This document shows positions 56,410 to 64,000 of a stretch of 64,000 nt of DNA, piece by piece. The stretch comes from UBA2241 sp963777895 (lineage in GTDB: Bacteria > Actinomycetota > Thermoleophilia > UBA2241): positions 372,001 to 436,000 of the forward strand of contig CAVZSF010000007.1 in the NCBI GenBank assembly GCA_963777895.1, given 5' to 3'. Position 1 is the first letter of the stretch. Every line of letters starts with the position of its first letter. The notes beneath the pieces are model-generated. The model saw only the letters and a list, made by a program, of their open reading frames with translations. It ran no database searches and was not told the DNA's origin. A program made the translations under genes and the position numbers.

Positions 56410-59400
56410 ATCACGCCGCCCGCCATTCAGCCATCGCCCGCTCGCCCATCCCCGCACGTCCCCGCCCTCGCAGACCAGCACTGGCACGCGCTTCCTGCCG
56501 AGGAGGTCGTCGACCTCCTCGAGACAGACGCAGCGCGGGGCCTCGACCTGTTCGCCGTCCAGCACCGCCTGGAGCAGTTCGGGCCCAACCAGCTCACGCC
56601 TCCCAAGGGCACCAGCAACCTCGTGCGCTTCGCACGTCAGTTCCTTGACCCGCTCGTTCTGATCCTGCTGGCCGCTGGCGTCGTGACCCTCCTCCTCCGG
56701 GACTGGATCGACGCCGGCGTCATCATCGGCGTCGTCCTGCTCAACGCCTTCGTGGGCTACCTCCAGGAGGCCAAGGCGGTGGCCGCCATCGAGGCGCTGC
56801 GCGGCACGATGACCGCTCAGGCGACGGTGGTTCGCGCCGGCGAGCAGCTCGTGCTGCCCGCCGACGAGCTCGTCCCCGGGGACATCGTCCTGATCCAAGC
56901 CGGCGACAAGGTGCCGGCCGACGTGCGCCTGCTGCAGGAGCGCGAGCTGCGCGTCGACGAGTCCGCCCTGACCGGCGAGTCCGTGCCCGTCGACAAGGAC
57001 GCCGGCCCGGTCGCGCGCGACTGCCCGCTGGCCGAGCGCGTGAGCCTGGCGTTCGCGTCGTCCCTCGCCACGAACGGGACCGCCTCCGGCGTCGTCGTGG
57101 CGACCGGCGACGCGACCGAGGTCGGCAAGATCAGCCAGCTCATCTCCTCCGCCGAGGACCTCAAGACGCCGCTCACCCGCAAGATCGAGGAGTTCAGCAA
57201 GACCCTTCTCTGGATCATCCTGGCGCTGGGCGGCGTGACCTTCGTGGTGGGCTTGCTGCGCGGCGAGGGCTTCACCGAGATGTTCAAGGCGTCGATCGCG
57301 CTGGCCGTGGCGGCGATCCCCGAGGGCCTGCCGGCGGCCGTGACCATCACGCTGGCGATCGGCGTGGGGAGGATGGCGAAGCGGCGCGCGATCATCCGCA
57401 AGCTGCCGGCCGTCGAGGCGCTCGGCTCGACGACCGTGATCTGCACCGACAAGACCGGGACGCTGACGCAGAACCAGATGACGGTGCGCGCGCTGCTGGC
57501 CGGCGGCGCGACCTACGAGGTGACCGGGACGGGCTATGCGCCCGAGGGCGAGGTGCGGGCAAAGGACGGGGGAGAGGCCAGGCCGGCGCGCGCGGATGAG
57601 GCCGGGCCGGCGCAGGTGGAAGAGGCCGGCATCGGGGCGGCGTTGAGCGGCGGCGCCGTCGTGCCGCCGGAACGCAACGCCGCCCTCACCGAGCTGCTGC
57701 GCGCCGGGTTGCTCTGCAACGACAGCGCGCTGCTCGAGAAGGAAGGCCGCTGGGACGTGAGCGGTGACCCCACGGAGGGCGCGCTCGAGACGGCGGCGCT
57801 CAAGGCGGGCTTCGAGCGCGCCGCCGAGGAGCGCGCTCGTCCGCGTCTGGACGCGATCCCCTTCGAGTCGCAGCACCAGTACATGGCGACGCTGCACGGC
57901 TGGGGCGAAGCGATGGGCGAGGGCGCGGACCTCGCGGAGGGCGAGGCCGAGTTCGACCCAGAGGCGGCCGTGGGTCCGGGTGCGGCTGGATCGATTGCGG
58001 TCGGTGCGGCGGCCGGCACGTCGCGTGCTGTCGCTGCGGGCGCGTCGCGCGCCACCGCGGCCGATGATGGACCGGTCGTCTACGTCAAGGGCGCGGTCGA
58101 GAAGGTGCTCGAGCGGTCGACGGCGGCGCTGGGCGCGAGCGGCGCCGAGGCGCCGCTCGACGGCGCCGCCGTCCGTGCGGCCGTCGACGATCTCGCCGCC
58201 CAGGGGCTGCGCGTGCTCGCCTTCGCGCGCGGCCGCTTGCCGGCCGCGCGCACTGACCTCCACCACCGCGACCTGCAGGGCCTGACCTTCCTCGGCCTGC
58301 AGGCGATGATCGACCCGCCGCGGCCGGAGGCGATCGACGCCGTGGCGGCCTGCAAGCGCGCCGGCATGACCGTGAAGATGATCACGGGCGACCACCCCTC
58401 GACCGCGGCCGCGATCGCGGCGCAGATCGGCATCGCCGACGGCTCCCAGCCGGCCGTCACCGGCGCCGAGATGGCAGAGCTCGGCGACAGAGAGCTCATC
58501 GAGCTCGCCGAGCGCACCAACGTCTTCGCGCGCGTCACGCCCGAGCAGAAGCTGCGCCTCGTCGAGGCGCTGCAGGCGCGCCGTCAGGTCATCGCCATGA
58601 CCGGCGACGGCGTGAATGACGCGCCGGCCCTCAAGCAGTCCGACATCGGCGTCGCCATGGGCATCACCGGCACGGAGGTCGCCAAGGAGGCCGCCGACAT
58701 GGTGCTCACCGACGACAACTTCGCCACCATCGAGGCGGCCGTCGAGGAGGGCCGCGGCGTCTTCGACAACCTGCTCAAGTTCATCGCCTACGCCCTGCCC
58801 ACCAACGTCGGGCAGGGCGCCGTCCTGCTGCTCGCCATCTTCCTGGGGCTGACCCTGCCGATCCTTCCGCTCCAGATCCTCTGGATCAACATGACGACCG
58901 CGGTCCTGCTCGGTCTCGGTCTTGCCTTCGAGGCGAAGGAGCCCGGCATCATGACGCGCCCGCCACGGGCGCCCGGCTCGCGTATCCTCTCGGGGACGAT
59001 GCTGACCCGCATCCTGCTCGTCGGGATGATCCTGTTGGCCGGCGCTTTCGGCCTCTTCGAGGTCGCCGAAAACGCCGGCCTCAGCGACGCCGCTGCACGC
59101 ACGCTGGCCGTCAACACCTTCATGGCCGTGCAGATCTTCTACCTCTTCAACAGCAGGACGCTGACGCGCTCGCTCTTCCGGGTGAACCCGTTCGGCAACC
59201 GCATCATCCTGCTGGGGATCGCCGTCATGATCGTCCTGCAGCTGGCCTTCACCTACCTGCCGTTCATGAACACGGCCTTCGACACGGAGGCCTATCCGGC
59301 GCAGTACTGGGCGTACGTGATCGCGGTCGGGGTCGGCGCGATGCTGCTCGTCGAGGCCGTCGCCGCGGTGCAACGGCGAGTGACCGGTGGAAGGGCCGCT

Positions 59401-59454
59401 GCGCCGTCTGGCATCACGACGGGGCGGCGGCCGGCCGGGCGGCCCGGGGACTGA
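56410..59454 (+). CDS. P-type (P2-like) cation-transporting ATPase, non-canonical start
   Basis: This ion pump is about 1014 aa. Domains in order: cation-ATPase N-domain (WHALPAEEVVDLLETD), actuator domain with TGES, PEGLP in helix 4, phosphorylation loop DKTGTLTQNQ, nucleotide domain with KGAVEK, TGDGVNDAPALKQSDIG, and six C-terminal helices. Helix 6 reads WINMTTAVLLGLGLAFE: the aspartate used by SERCA for calcium is missing, so the ion is uncertain. Two Ala/Glu-rich insertions lie in the nucleotide domain (about residues 385-415 and 500-555). No ATG, GTG or TTG fits: aggagg (56398) points to an ATC codon at 56410, and upstream in-frame starts sit in or just after the terminator hairpin. Confidence 0.9.
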   Translation: MTPPAIQPSPARPSPHVPALADQHWHALPAEEVVDLLETDAARGLDLFAVQHRLEQFGPNQLTPPKGTSNLVRFARQFLDPLVLILLAAGVVTLLLRDWIDAGVIIGVVLLNAFVGYLQEAKAVAAIEALRGTMTAQATVVRAGEQLVLPADELVPGDIVLIQAGDKVPADVRLLQERELRVDESALTGESVPVDKDAGPVARDCPLAERVSLAFASSLATNGTASGVVVATGDATEVGKISQLISSAEDLKTPLTRKIEEFSKTLLWIILALGGVTFVVGLLRGEGFTEMFKASIALAVAAIPEGLPAAVTITLAIGVGRMAKRRAIIRKLPAVEALGSTTVICTDKTGTLTQNQMTVRALLAGGATYEVTGTGYAPEGEVRAKDGGEARPARADEAGPAQVEEAGIGAALSGGAVVPPERNAALTELLRAGLLCNDSALLEKEGRWDVSGDPTEGALETAALKAGFERAAEERARPRLDAIPFESQHQYMATLHGWGEAMGEGADLAEGEAEFDPEAAVGPGAAGSIAVGAAAGTSRAVAAGASRATAADDGPVVYVKGAVEKVLERSTAALGASGAEAPLDGAAVRAAVDDLAAQGLRVLAFARGRLPAARTDLHHRDLQGLTFLGLQAMIDPPRPEAIDAVAACKRAGMTVKMITGDHPSTAAAIAAQIGIADGSQPAVTGAEMAELGDRELIELAERTNVFARVTPEQKLRLVEALQARRQVIAMTGDGVNDAPALKQSDIGVAMGITGTEVAKEAADMVLTDDNFATIEAAVEEGRGVFDNLLKFIAYALPTNVGQGAVLLLAIFLGLTLPILPLQILWINMTTAVLLGLGLAFEAKEPGIMTRPPRAPGSRILSGTMLTRILLVGMILLAGAFGLFEVAENAGLSDAAARTLAVNTFMAVQIFYLFNSRTLTRSLFRVNPFGNRIILLGIAVMIVLQLAFTYLPFMNTAFDTEAYPAQYWAYVIAVGVGAMLLVEAVAAVQRRVTGGRAAAPSGITTGRRPAGRPGD

Positions 59455-59600
59455 CCAACCCACCTTAAGTCGCGCACCGTCACCGCGAAGCGCCCTTCGT
59501 GACCCTCGCGCCCGGCGCGCGCCCTCCTTATGCTGCCCGAAACACTCCTGGTTGCTTCGCGGTGGGATATACTTCGGGTAGCCGAAGGAGGTCGAAGCCG

Positions 59601-59849
59601 ATGATCACACGCGTCCAGAAATGGGGCAACAGTCAGGGTCTTCGTCTCAGCAGGGAGTTACTCTCCACTGCCGACATCGAGGTCGGAGACACGGTCGATG
59701 TAGCCGTGCATGAGGGCAGCATCGTCGTGACGCCGGTCCGTCGCGTTCGCGGCGCGCTTGCTATCGAAGCCCTCGTCCTGTCGATCCCCAAGGGCTACAA
59801 GCCAGGCGAAGTGGATTGGGGGGCGCCGGCAGGTGGAGAGGTCTGGTAG
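59601..59849 (+). CDS. MazE-like antitoxin (AbrB/SpoVT fold)
   Basis: This 82-aa DNA-binding antitoxin has TRVQKWGNSQGLRLSRELL, the swapped-hairpin AbrB motif of MazE. It would neutralise the adjacent toxin and repress the pair. Strong gaaggaggtc ribosome binding site; -10-like TATACT at 59568. The C-terminal part (IPKGYKPGEVDWG) is the toxin-contact tail. Confidence 0.88.
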   Translation: MITRVQKWGNSQGLRLSRELLSTADIEVGDTVDVAVHEGSIVVTPVRRVRGALAIEALVLSIPKGYKPGEVDWGAPAGGEVW

Positions 59850-60185
59850 GTGGCGACCTACGTGCCCCGCAAGGGCGACTTCGTTACGCTGACGTTCGAT
59901 CCGCAGTCTGGTCACGAGCAGCGCGGTCGGCGTCCGGCCCTCGTTATCAGCAAGGACCTCTTCAACAAGCACACCGGCCTTTGCATCGTTTGCCCGGTGA
60001 CCAACGCGCGGCGCGACTACCCCTTCCACGTGGCGATCCCGGAAGGCCGTCGAGTGACGGGTGTCGTCATGGTCGAGCAACTCAAGTCGATCGACTACCG
60101 TGCCCGAAACGTGAGGCGCATCGAGTCGGCGCCCGAACCCGTCCTGCAAGAGGCGCTCTCGCTGCTCGATGCCTGCGTCTACTGA
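59850..60185 (+). CDS. MazF-like endoribonuclease toxin
   Basis: This 111-aa PemK/MazF-fold toxin has YVPRKGDFVTLTFDP, GRRPALVISKDLFN and VMVEQLKSIDYRAR (catalytic Arg and Thr region), matching the ChpB/MazF RNA-cleaving group. The GTG directly follows the antitoxin TAG, so the two are co-translated. A hairpin at 60361 ends the unit. Confidence 0.9.
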   Translation: MATYVPRKGDFVTLTFDPQSGHEQRGRRPALVISKDLFNKHTGLCIVCPVTNARRDYPFHVAIPEGRRVTGVVMVEQLKSIDYRARNVRRIESAPEPVLQEALSLLDACVY

Positions 60186-60360
60186 GTGCGGACGCGAGGC
60201 GCACTTTCTAGAGTGGATCGCGGCGAGCGTACGCTGGTGTTGGCGTTGTCCGCGCTGGCAACGATTGAGCCTGCGCCGAAGCGGGAAATCAAGGCGTGAC
60301 GGCGCTAGCCGTCATTGCCCCTGAGAGCCTGAGGTCTTCTCCTCTCTCCGAAGGCTCACC

Positions 60361-60392
60361 GGGCGGCGGTCCGCGAAAGCGGCCCGCCGCCC
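60361..60392 (+). terminator. Terminator after the MazEF-like pair
   Basis: A 13-bp stem with one mismatch, closed by a GAAA tetraloop (60361-60374 with 60379-60392), followed by gccctgttgt. Confidence 0.7.
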
Positions 60393-60454
60393 GCCCTGTT
60401 GTACGGGCCAGTTGGCTGGAGGCGGGTCGCCGCCCGTGCTCGTATCATGGGTGC

Positions 60455-60502
60455 ATGAACACGTTGCTCAGGCATCCTCCCGGTATGGTCCGCGTCTTGT
60501 GA
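60455..60502 (+). CDS. Possible 15-residue leader peptide before the radical SAM gene
   Basis: The frame M-N-T-L-L-R-H-P-P-G-M-V-R-V-L ends at a TGA that overlaps the GTG start of the radical SAM gene (GTGA). A TATCAT (60443) suggests that transcription may begin at its ATG. It is small and of unknown role; coupling or control is possible. Confidence 0.35.
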   Translation: MNTLLRHPPGMVRVL

Positions 60503-61666
60503 GCGCTGCGATCGTCCCGTTGCGCGGCTTCGAGCTGGGGCCGATCCGCCCGCCGAGCGAGGCGCACAGCCTGCTCGTGCGCGTGATCCGCAACTGCACC
60601 TGGAACCGCTGCACCTTCTGCCCGGTCTACAAGGGCACGGACTCGTCGCTGCGGCCGCTCGAGGACGTGCTCGCCGACGTCGACGCGATGGCGGCCGTGG
60701 CCGAGGTCCTGCGCGCGAAGGGCTGGGCCGCGATGCGCGCCGGCGAGCTGCCCGAGCAGTCGTACCAGATCGAGCTGTTCCGGCGGGCGGGGGAGAGGTC
60801 GGCATTCCTGCAGGACGCCGACCCGTGCGCCGTGAAGCCCGAGAAGCTGGCGGCGGTGATCCGGCGCGTGAAGGAGCGCTTCCCGACGGTCGAGCGCGTC
60901 ACGACGTACGGGCGCGCGCGCACGCTCGCGCGGCGCGCGCCCGAGCAGCTCGAGTTGCTGGCGGAGGCCGGCCTGACGCGCCTGCACCTGGGACTCGAGT
61001 CGGGGTCGGACGTGGTGCTGCAGATGGTGGACAAGGGGACGACGTCCGACGAGCTGATCGCCGCCGGGACGAAGGTGCTGGGCGCCGGCATCGAGCTGTG
61101 CTTCTACGTGATGCCGGGGCTCGCGGGGAGGGATCCGGCCGCGGCCGCCGAGCACGTCGCGGGCTCCGCCCGCGTGATCCGCGCGGTCGCCGCGGCCGCG
61201 CCGCAGGCCGCCGACAGGCGAGCCCGTGCACCCGCTGGTCGTCCGCCTGCGCACGGCCGCCGTCTCGCCGGGCACGCCGCTCGCCGAACGCCAGGCCTCC
61301 GGCGGCTTCGAGCTGCCCGACGACGTCGAGGTCGCCCGGGAGCTCCGCGACCTGCTCGACCAGGTCGGCGATGCGCGCTTCGAGCTGCGGTCCGACCACT
61401 CGCTCAACCTGCTCCCGGAGCTCGAGGGGTCGCTGCCCGCCGACCGGCCTCGCCTGCTCGCGCTGCTGGACGAGTACCTCGCCCTGCCGCGCGCCGAGCA
61501 GGCGAGCTTCGCGGTCGGTGCCCGCCTCGGGATCTTCTCGCGCCTCGCCGACCTGCAAGACGAGCATCGCCGCGCGATGCTCGTCTCCCGGCTCGGCGCC
61601 TACGCCCAGCCGTCGCCCGACGAGCTACTTGCCGCAGCGCGGGACCTGCGGTCGCGGTTCATCTGA
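60499..61666 (+). CDS. Radical SAM protein, frameshifted
   Basis: This is a radical SAM enzyme of about 388 aa after correction. CTWNRCTFCPVYKG gives the three iron-sulfur cysteines, and LLAEAGLTRLHLGLESGSD with LCFYVMPGLAG follows the Elp3/MiaB-like SPASM-less order. At 61213 an extra G shifts the frame; GEPVHPLVVRLRTAAVSPGTPL and the C-terminal part continue in the next frame to a TGA at 61666. The substrate is unknown. The GTG start overlaps the leader frame. Confidence 0.82.
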
Positions 61667-61697
61667 GAAGGCGGTTCATCTGAGAAGGCGGGTCATC
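61654..61697 (+). repeat. 17-bp tandem repeat at the radical SAM stop codon
   Basis: gcggttcatctgagaag occurs at 61654 and 61671, with a third partial copy at 61688. The first copy contains the stop codon, so the gene ends inside the repeat. Probably a local duplication. Confidence 0.7.
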
Positions 61698-61762
61698 GGG
61701 CGTCGGGTGTCGAACACCGCTTGCAGCGCATGGCCCAACGTCGGAGACGGTAGCGTAGCTGC

Positions 61763-62740
61763 ATGTTCGCTCGTTTCAGATTCACAAGCACTCGCCTCGC
61801 GCAGCCGCGGCACGGCCTCGCCCGCCGGTCCCTCGTGGCCTTGGTCGCGGTCGTTCTCGTCGCGGCCGCCCTCGGCGGGACACGGATGCTGTCTAACGGG
61901 CAACCCGCGCCGTATGGGGCGGCCCACGCCGCCTTGACGCCCTCCCAGCAGGTCTCACCATCAGCCGCTCTCACTCCTGCTCCTGCCCCCGCTCCCGCCT
62001 CCTCTCCCGCTCCCACTTCGTCTCCGGAGCCGCAACTCGCCAGCGACCCACAGCCAGTGCCGATCCTGGTCTACCACCACGTTCTGCCCCGGCGTCGGGG
62101 TCCGCGCCTCCTCTACGTGAGGCCCTCGCAGTTCTCCGCGGAACTGGCCTGCCTCCAGCGCCTCGGCTACCGGCCTGTCACGCTGCGTCGCGTCTACGAC
62201 GCTTGGTTCGGCCGGGACTCCCTGCCGAGGCGCCCCGTCGTCATCACCTTCGACGACGGTTACATCGACCAGGTGCGGAGGGCAGCAGCCCTGCTGCGGC
62301 GCCATGGCTGGCCCGCCGAGCTCGATCTCATCTTCGATTCGCTCTACCGGGGCAGTCATCCACCCTCGAACCGCGTGACGGTGCCACTGGTGCGCCGGCT
62401 GCTCAACGACGGCTGGGAACTCGAGTCGCACAGCGTCTCTCATCCCGATCTGACCTCGCTGTCGGGGACGGCCTTGCGTCACCAGCTCGAGTACTCCCGC
62501 ACGCGTCTCGGGCAGGTGTTCGGGGTCCCGGTGGACTTCCTCTGTTACCCCGGCGGCGACTACAACGCTCGCGTGGAGCGGGCGGCGAGAAGGGCCGGCT
62601 ATCTCGCGGCCACGAGCACGGACTTCGGAGCGGGGACACCCAGGGACCTCTACGCGCTGCCGCGCATCTACTGCTACTGGGGGGAGTCCCTGTCCGTCTT
62701 CAAGCAGCGTTTGGAAAGGACGGTCGCAGCGGCACGCTAG
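61763..62740 (+). CDS. Polysaccharide deacetylase (NodB domain), secreted
   Basis: This 325-aa protein has an N-terminal membrane segment (about 20-40), a Pro/Ala/Ser linker to residue 95 and a NodB catalytic domain: VYHHVLPRRRG, TFDDGY (Asp-Asp-Gly motif 1), HSVSHPDL (zinc-binding His-x3-His) and FLCYPGGDYN. It removes acetyl groups from peptidoglycan or another beta-1,4-glycan at the cell surface. ATG start at 61763. A strong terminator follows. Confidence 0.92.
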   Translation: MFARFRFTSTRLAQPRHGLARRSLVALVAVVLVAAALGGTRMLSNGQPAPYGAAHAALTPSQQVSPSAALTPAPAPAPASSPAPTSSPEPQLASDPQPVPILVYHHVLPRRRGPRLLYVRPSQFSAELACLQRLGYRPVTLRRVYDAWFGRDSLPRRPVVITFDDGYIDQVRRAAALLRRHGWPAELDLIFDSLYRGSHPPSNRVTVPLVRRLLNDGWELESHSVSHPDLTSLSGTALRHQLEYSRTRLGQVFGVPVDFLCYPGGDYNARVERAARRAGYLAATSTDFGAGTPRDLYALPRIYCYWGESLSVFKQRLERTVAAAR

Positions 62741-62805
62741 CCTTGGCCGGCGCTTGGACGGACGACGTAGGAGTCCGGCGGCGGGAGGCGGCCAGACAGC
62801 AACGA

Positions 62806-62852
62806 AGCGAGGGCCTCGGACGGCGCGTGTAGCGCCGTCCGAGGCCCTCGCT
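62806..62852. terminator. Bidirectional terminator, perfect 21-bp stem
   Basis: 62806-62826 pairs perfectly with 62832-62852 around a GTGTA loop. It lies between the convergent deacetylase (+) and DUF4242 (-) genes and serves both. Confidence 0.9.
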
Positions 62853-62865
62853 CACAGGTCTGCTG

Positions 62866-63111
62866 CTATCCCTGCCGTACCTCGTGGATCTCGTCCGCGA
62901 CCAGACCATGCGCCTTGCTGTGCACCCGGTTGGCGGCCTCCGGGTCCGGCGCCTCGACCAGACAGAAGATCTTGCCGGCGTTCTCGTCCACCCAGAACTG
63001 GCGGTAGTGCACGTGGTGCTCGTCCTGGATCTCGAGGTCCTTCTCGTGGGCCTGGACGACGTCGTCGTAGGAAACGCCGGGAACGTTGTGGACATCCAGA
63101 TAGAGGGGCAT
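62866..63111 (-). CDS. DUF4242 (SCO4226-like) small protein
   Basis: This 81-aa protein begins MPLYLDVHNVPGVSYDDVVQAH, followed by HHVHYRQFWVDENAGKIFCLVEAPD and ANRVHSKAHGL, the pattern of the ferredoxin-like DUF4242 family. A Streptomyces relative binds nickel through His residues; here HHVH and a Cys are present. The ATG at 63111 has ggggaggac upstream. Role unknown. Confidence 0.85.
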   Translation of the reverse strand: MPLYLDVHNVPGVSYDDVVQAHEKDLEIQDEHHVHYRQFWVDENAGKIFCLVEAPDPEAANRVHSKAHGLVADEIHEVRQG

Positions 63112-63264
63112 CGGGTCCTCCCCGAGTCGCTGTGTAGATGGGCGGCCTGTTCCGCTGCTCCGTACGGTCCAAACCGTGCCGCCCCCGGCGCTCTTCAGCC
63201 AGCCTCGAGCCGTGCCGCCCTGCGGCGCGCCAACGGTCATGGGGAGGACTGGGCCCGAAACGGA

Positions 63265-63300
63265 GTGGGCCTCCTGCCACAGTTGCGGCAGGAGGCCCAC
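63265..63300 (-). terminator. Terminator after the HtrA-like protease gene
   Basis: A 14-bp perfect stem (63265-63278 with 63287-63300) lies 65 bp past the protease stop, before the DUF4242 gene. Confidence 0.75.
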
Positions 63301-63364
63301 CATCGCCGGTCCCAGGAGGACCCGGAGAGGAGTCAAGGGCCAGGGGAGGAGCCCCGAGCCGTCT

Positions 63365-64000
63365 CTACTTCGGCGGGCCCACCGCCAGCTCGACCGTCTG
63401 CGTCTGCTCCGCCCCCGACTGGTCGGTCCAGGTGACGCTGACCGTGTCGCCGGGGTGATACGTCGCGATCAGGTCGCTCAGCTGCTGGGCCGTCTCGACC
63501 GTCTGGCCGTCGACCGAGACGATCACGTCGCCGGCGGTCAGCCCGGTCTTCTCCGCCGGCGACCCCGAGGCCACGCCCGCGACGATCGCGCCACTCGTCG
63601 TGCCCGACTGCCCGCCGGAGCCGTTGCCGCCGAGCCGTTCCCGCCGTAGCCGTACGGGTCGCCGTAGCCACCGCCGTAGCCGCCCTGGCTTCCGTCCGTG
63701 ATCGAGACGCCCAGGAAGGCCGTCTCGCCGACGTGGACCGTGTCCGAGCTCTCGCCGTTGTTGGATCTGGTCGACGATGTCCATGGCCGTGTTGATGGGC
63801 ACCGCGTAGCCTTCGCCGGTCCCCGGGTAGTGACGAGGAGCCCGAGGTCGCGGAGGCGGCGGCCAGCACGCCGATCACCTCGCCGTCGGCGTTGACGAGA
63901 GCGCCGCCTGAGTCGCCCGAGCGGATCGCGGCGTCGGTCTGGATGAGGCCGCTGAGCTGTTCCGCGTCGCCGCGCTGGTCGCCGGCGACGATCTGCTGGT
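63365..64000 (-). CDS. HtrA/DegP-like serine protease with PDZ domain, C-terminal part, frameshifted
   Basis: This is the 3' part of a trypsin-like protease gene running off the window end. The active-site block reads IRSGDSGGALVNADGEVIGV (nucleophile Ser; usual form GNSGGPL). A Gly/Tyr-rich linker (YGGGYGDPYGYGGNGS) precedes a PDZ domain (VASGSPAEKTGLTAGDVIVSVDGQ). Three indels disrupt it: an extra base near 63822 and near 63763, and a missing one near 63632. The corrected product is continuous to the TAG at 63365. It probably degrades misfolded envelope proteins. Confidence 0.82.

Overview
The window is about 64 kb of very GC-rich (roughly 70%) bacterial chromosome. It opens inside a 23S rRNA gene, followed by 5S rRNA, and then carries about 45 protein genes and a one-piece tmRNA. 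Base composition, widespread GTG starts, ATGA/GTGA stop-start overlaps, PQ-rich membrane proteins and the gene content point to a deep-branching actinobacterium, perhaps Thermoleophilia or a related class. This is inference: the 23S lacks the long helix-54 insertion of classical Actinobacteria, and the tmRNA has no lineage-specific feature that I can use.

Layout. (1) 1-3115: end of an rrn operon with three consecutive GC-rich hairpins. (2) 3435-19541: five MttB-superfamily (trimethylamine/glycine-betaine methyltransferase-like) genes with no in-frame amber (pyrrolysine) codon and no corrinoid-protein gene nearby. They are interleaved with a family-5 (peptide/nickel type) ABC importer, an aromatic-amino-acid-lyase homologue that has lost the MIO-forming Ala-Ser-Gly, a VanX-like dipeptidase and a GNAT acetyltransferase. 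(3) 19561-29104: mixed functions, namely a spermidine-synthase-like protein, a Lon-N-domain protein, a quinone oxidoreductase, a DUF4349 membrane protein, a secreted SGNH hydrolase, PutA with a nitroreductase, and a second GNAT. (4) 29153-35812: a complete agmatine deiminase operon (carbamoyltransferase, antiporter, carbamate kinase, agmatine deiminase). A TetR gene with a perfect palindromic operator is divergent from it, and a histone-deacetylase-like (acetylpolyamine) amidohydrolase follows. (5) 35821-39345: cydAB behind a Rex-like operator, a cysteine-rich orphan protein and ssrA. (6) 40426-53368: a two-component system followed by two paralogous MacB/FtsX-type ABC units that bracket two Pro/Gln-rich membrane proteins; this looks like a cell-envelope stress or export module. 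(7) 53817-64000: an SSS symporter, an OsmC protein, a P-type cation ATPase, a MazEF-like pair, a radical SAM protein, a polysaccharide deacetylase, a DUF4242 protein and the C-terminal part of an HtrA-like protease.

How the genes fit together. The MttB/ABC/lyase region reads as uptake and C1 or amine catabolism of an unidentified methylated compound. The agmatine operon would yield ATP, ammonia and putrescine. PutA oxidises proline, and cytochrome bd suits low-oxygen respiration. Many genes therefore concern nitrogenous compounds as carbon and energy sources in a microaerobic setting.

Quality caveat. At least eight otherwise intact genes carry one or more single-base indels (near 5903, 8751, 11012, 11220, 11331, 11498, 28052, 36184, 36966, 61213, 63632, 63763 and 63822). 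Most are one extra base beside an identical base, which looks more like sequence error than gene decay. I annotate these as single genes across the shift.
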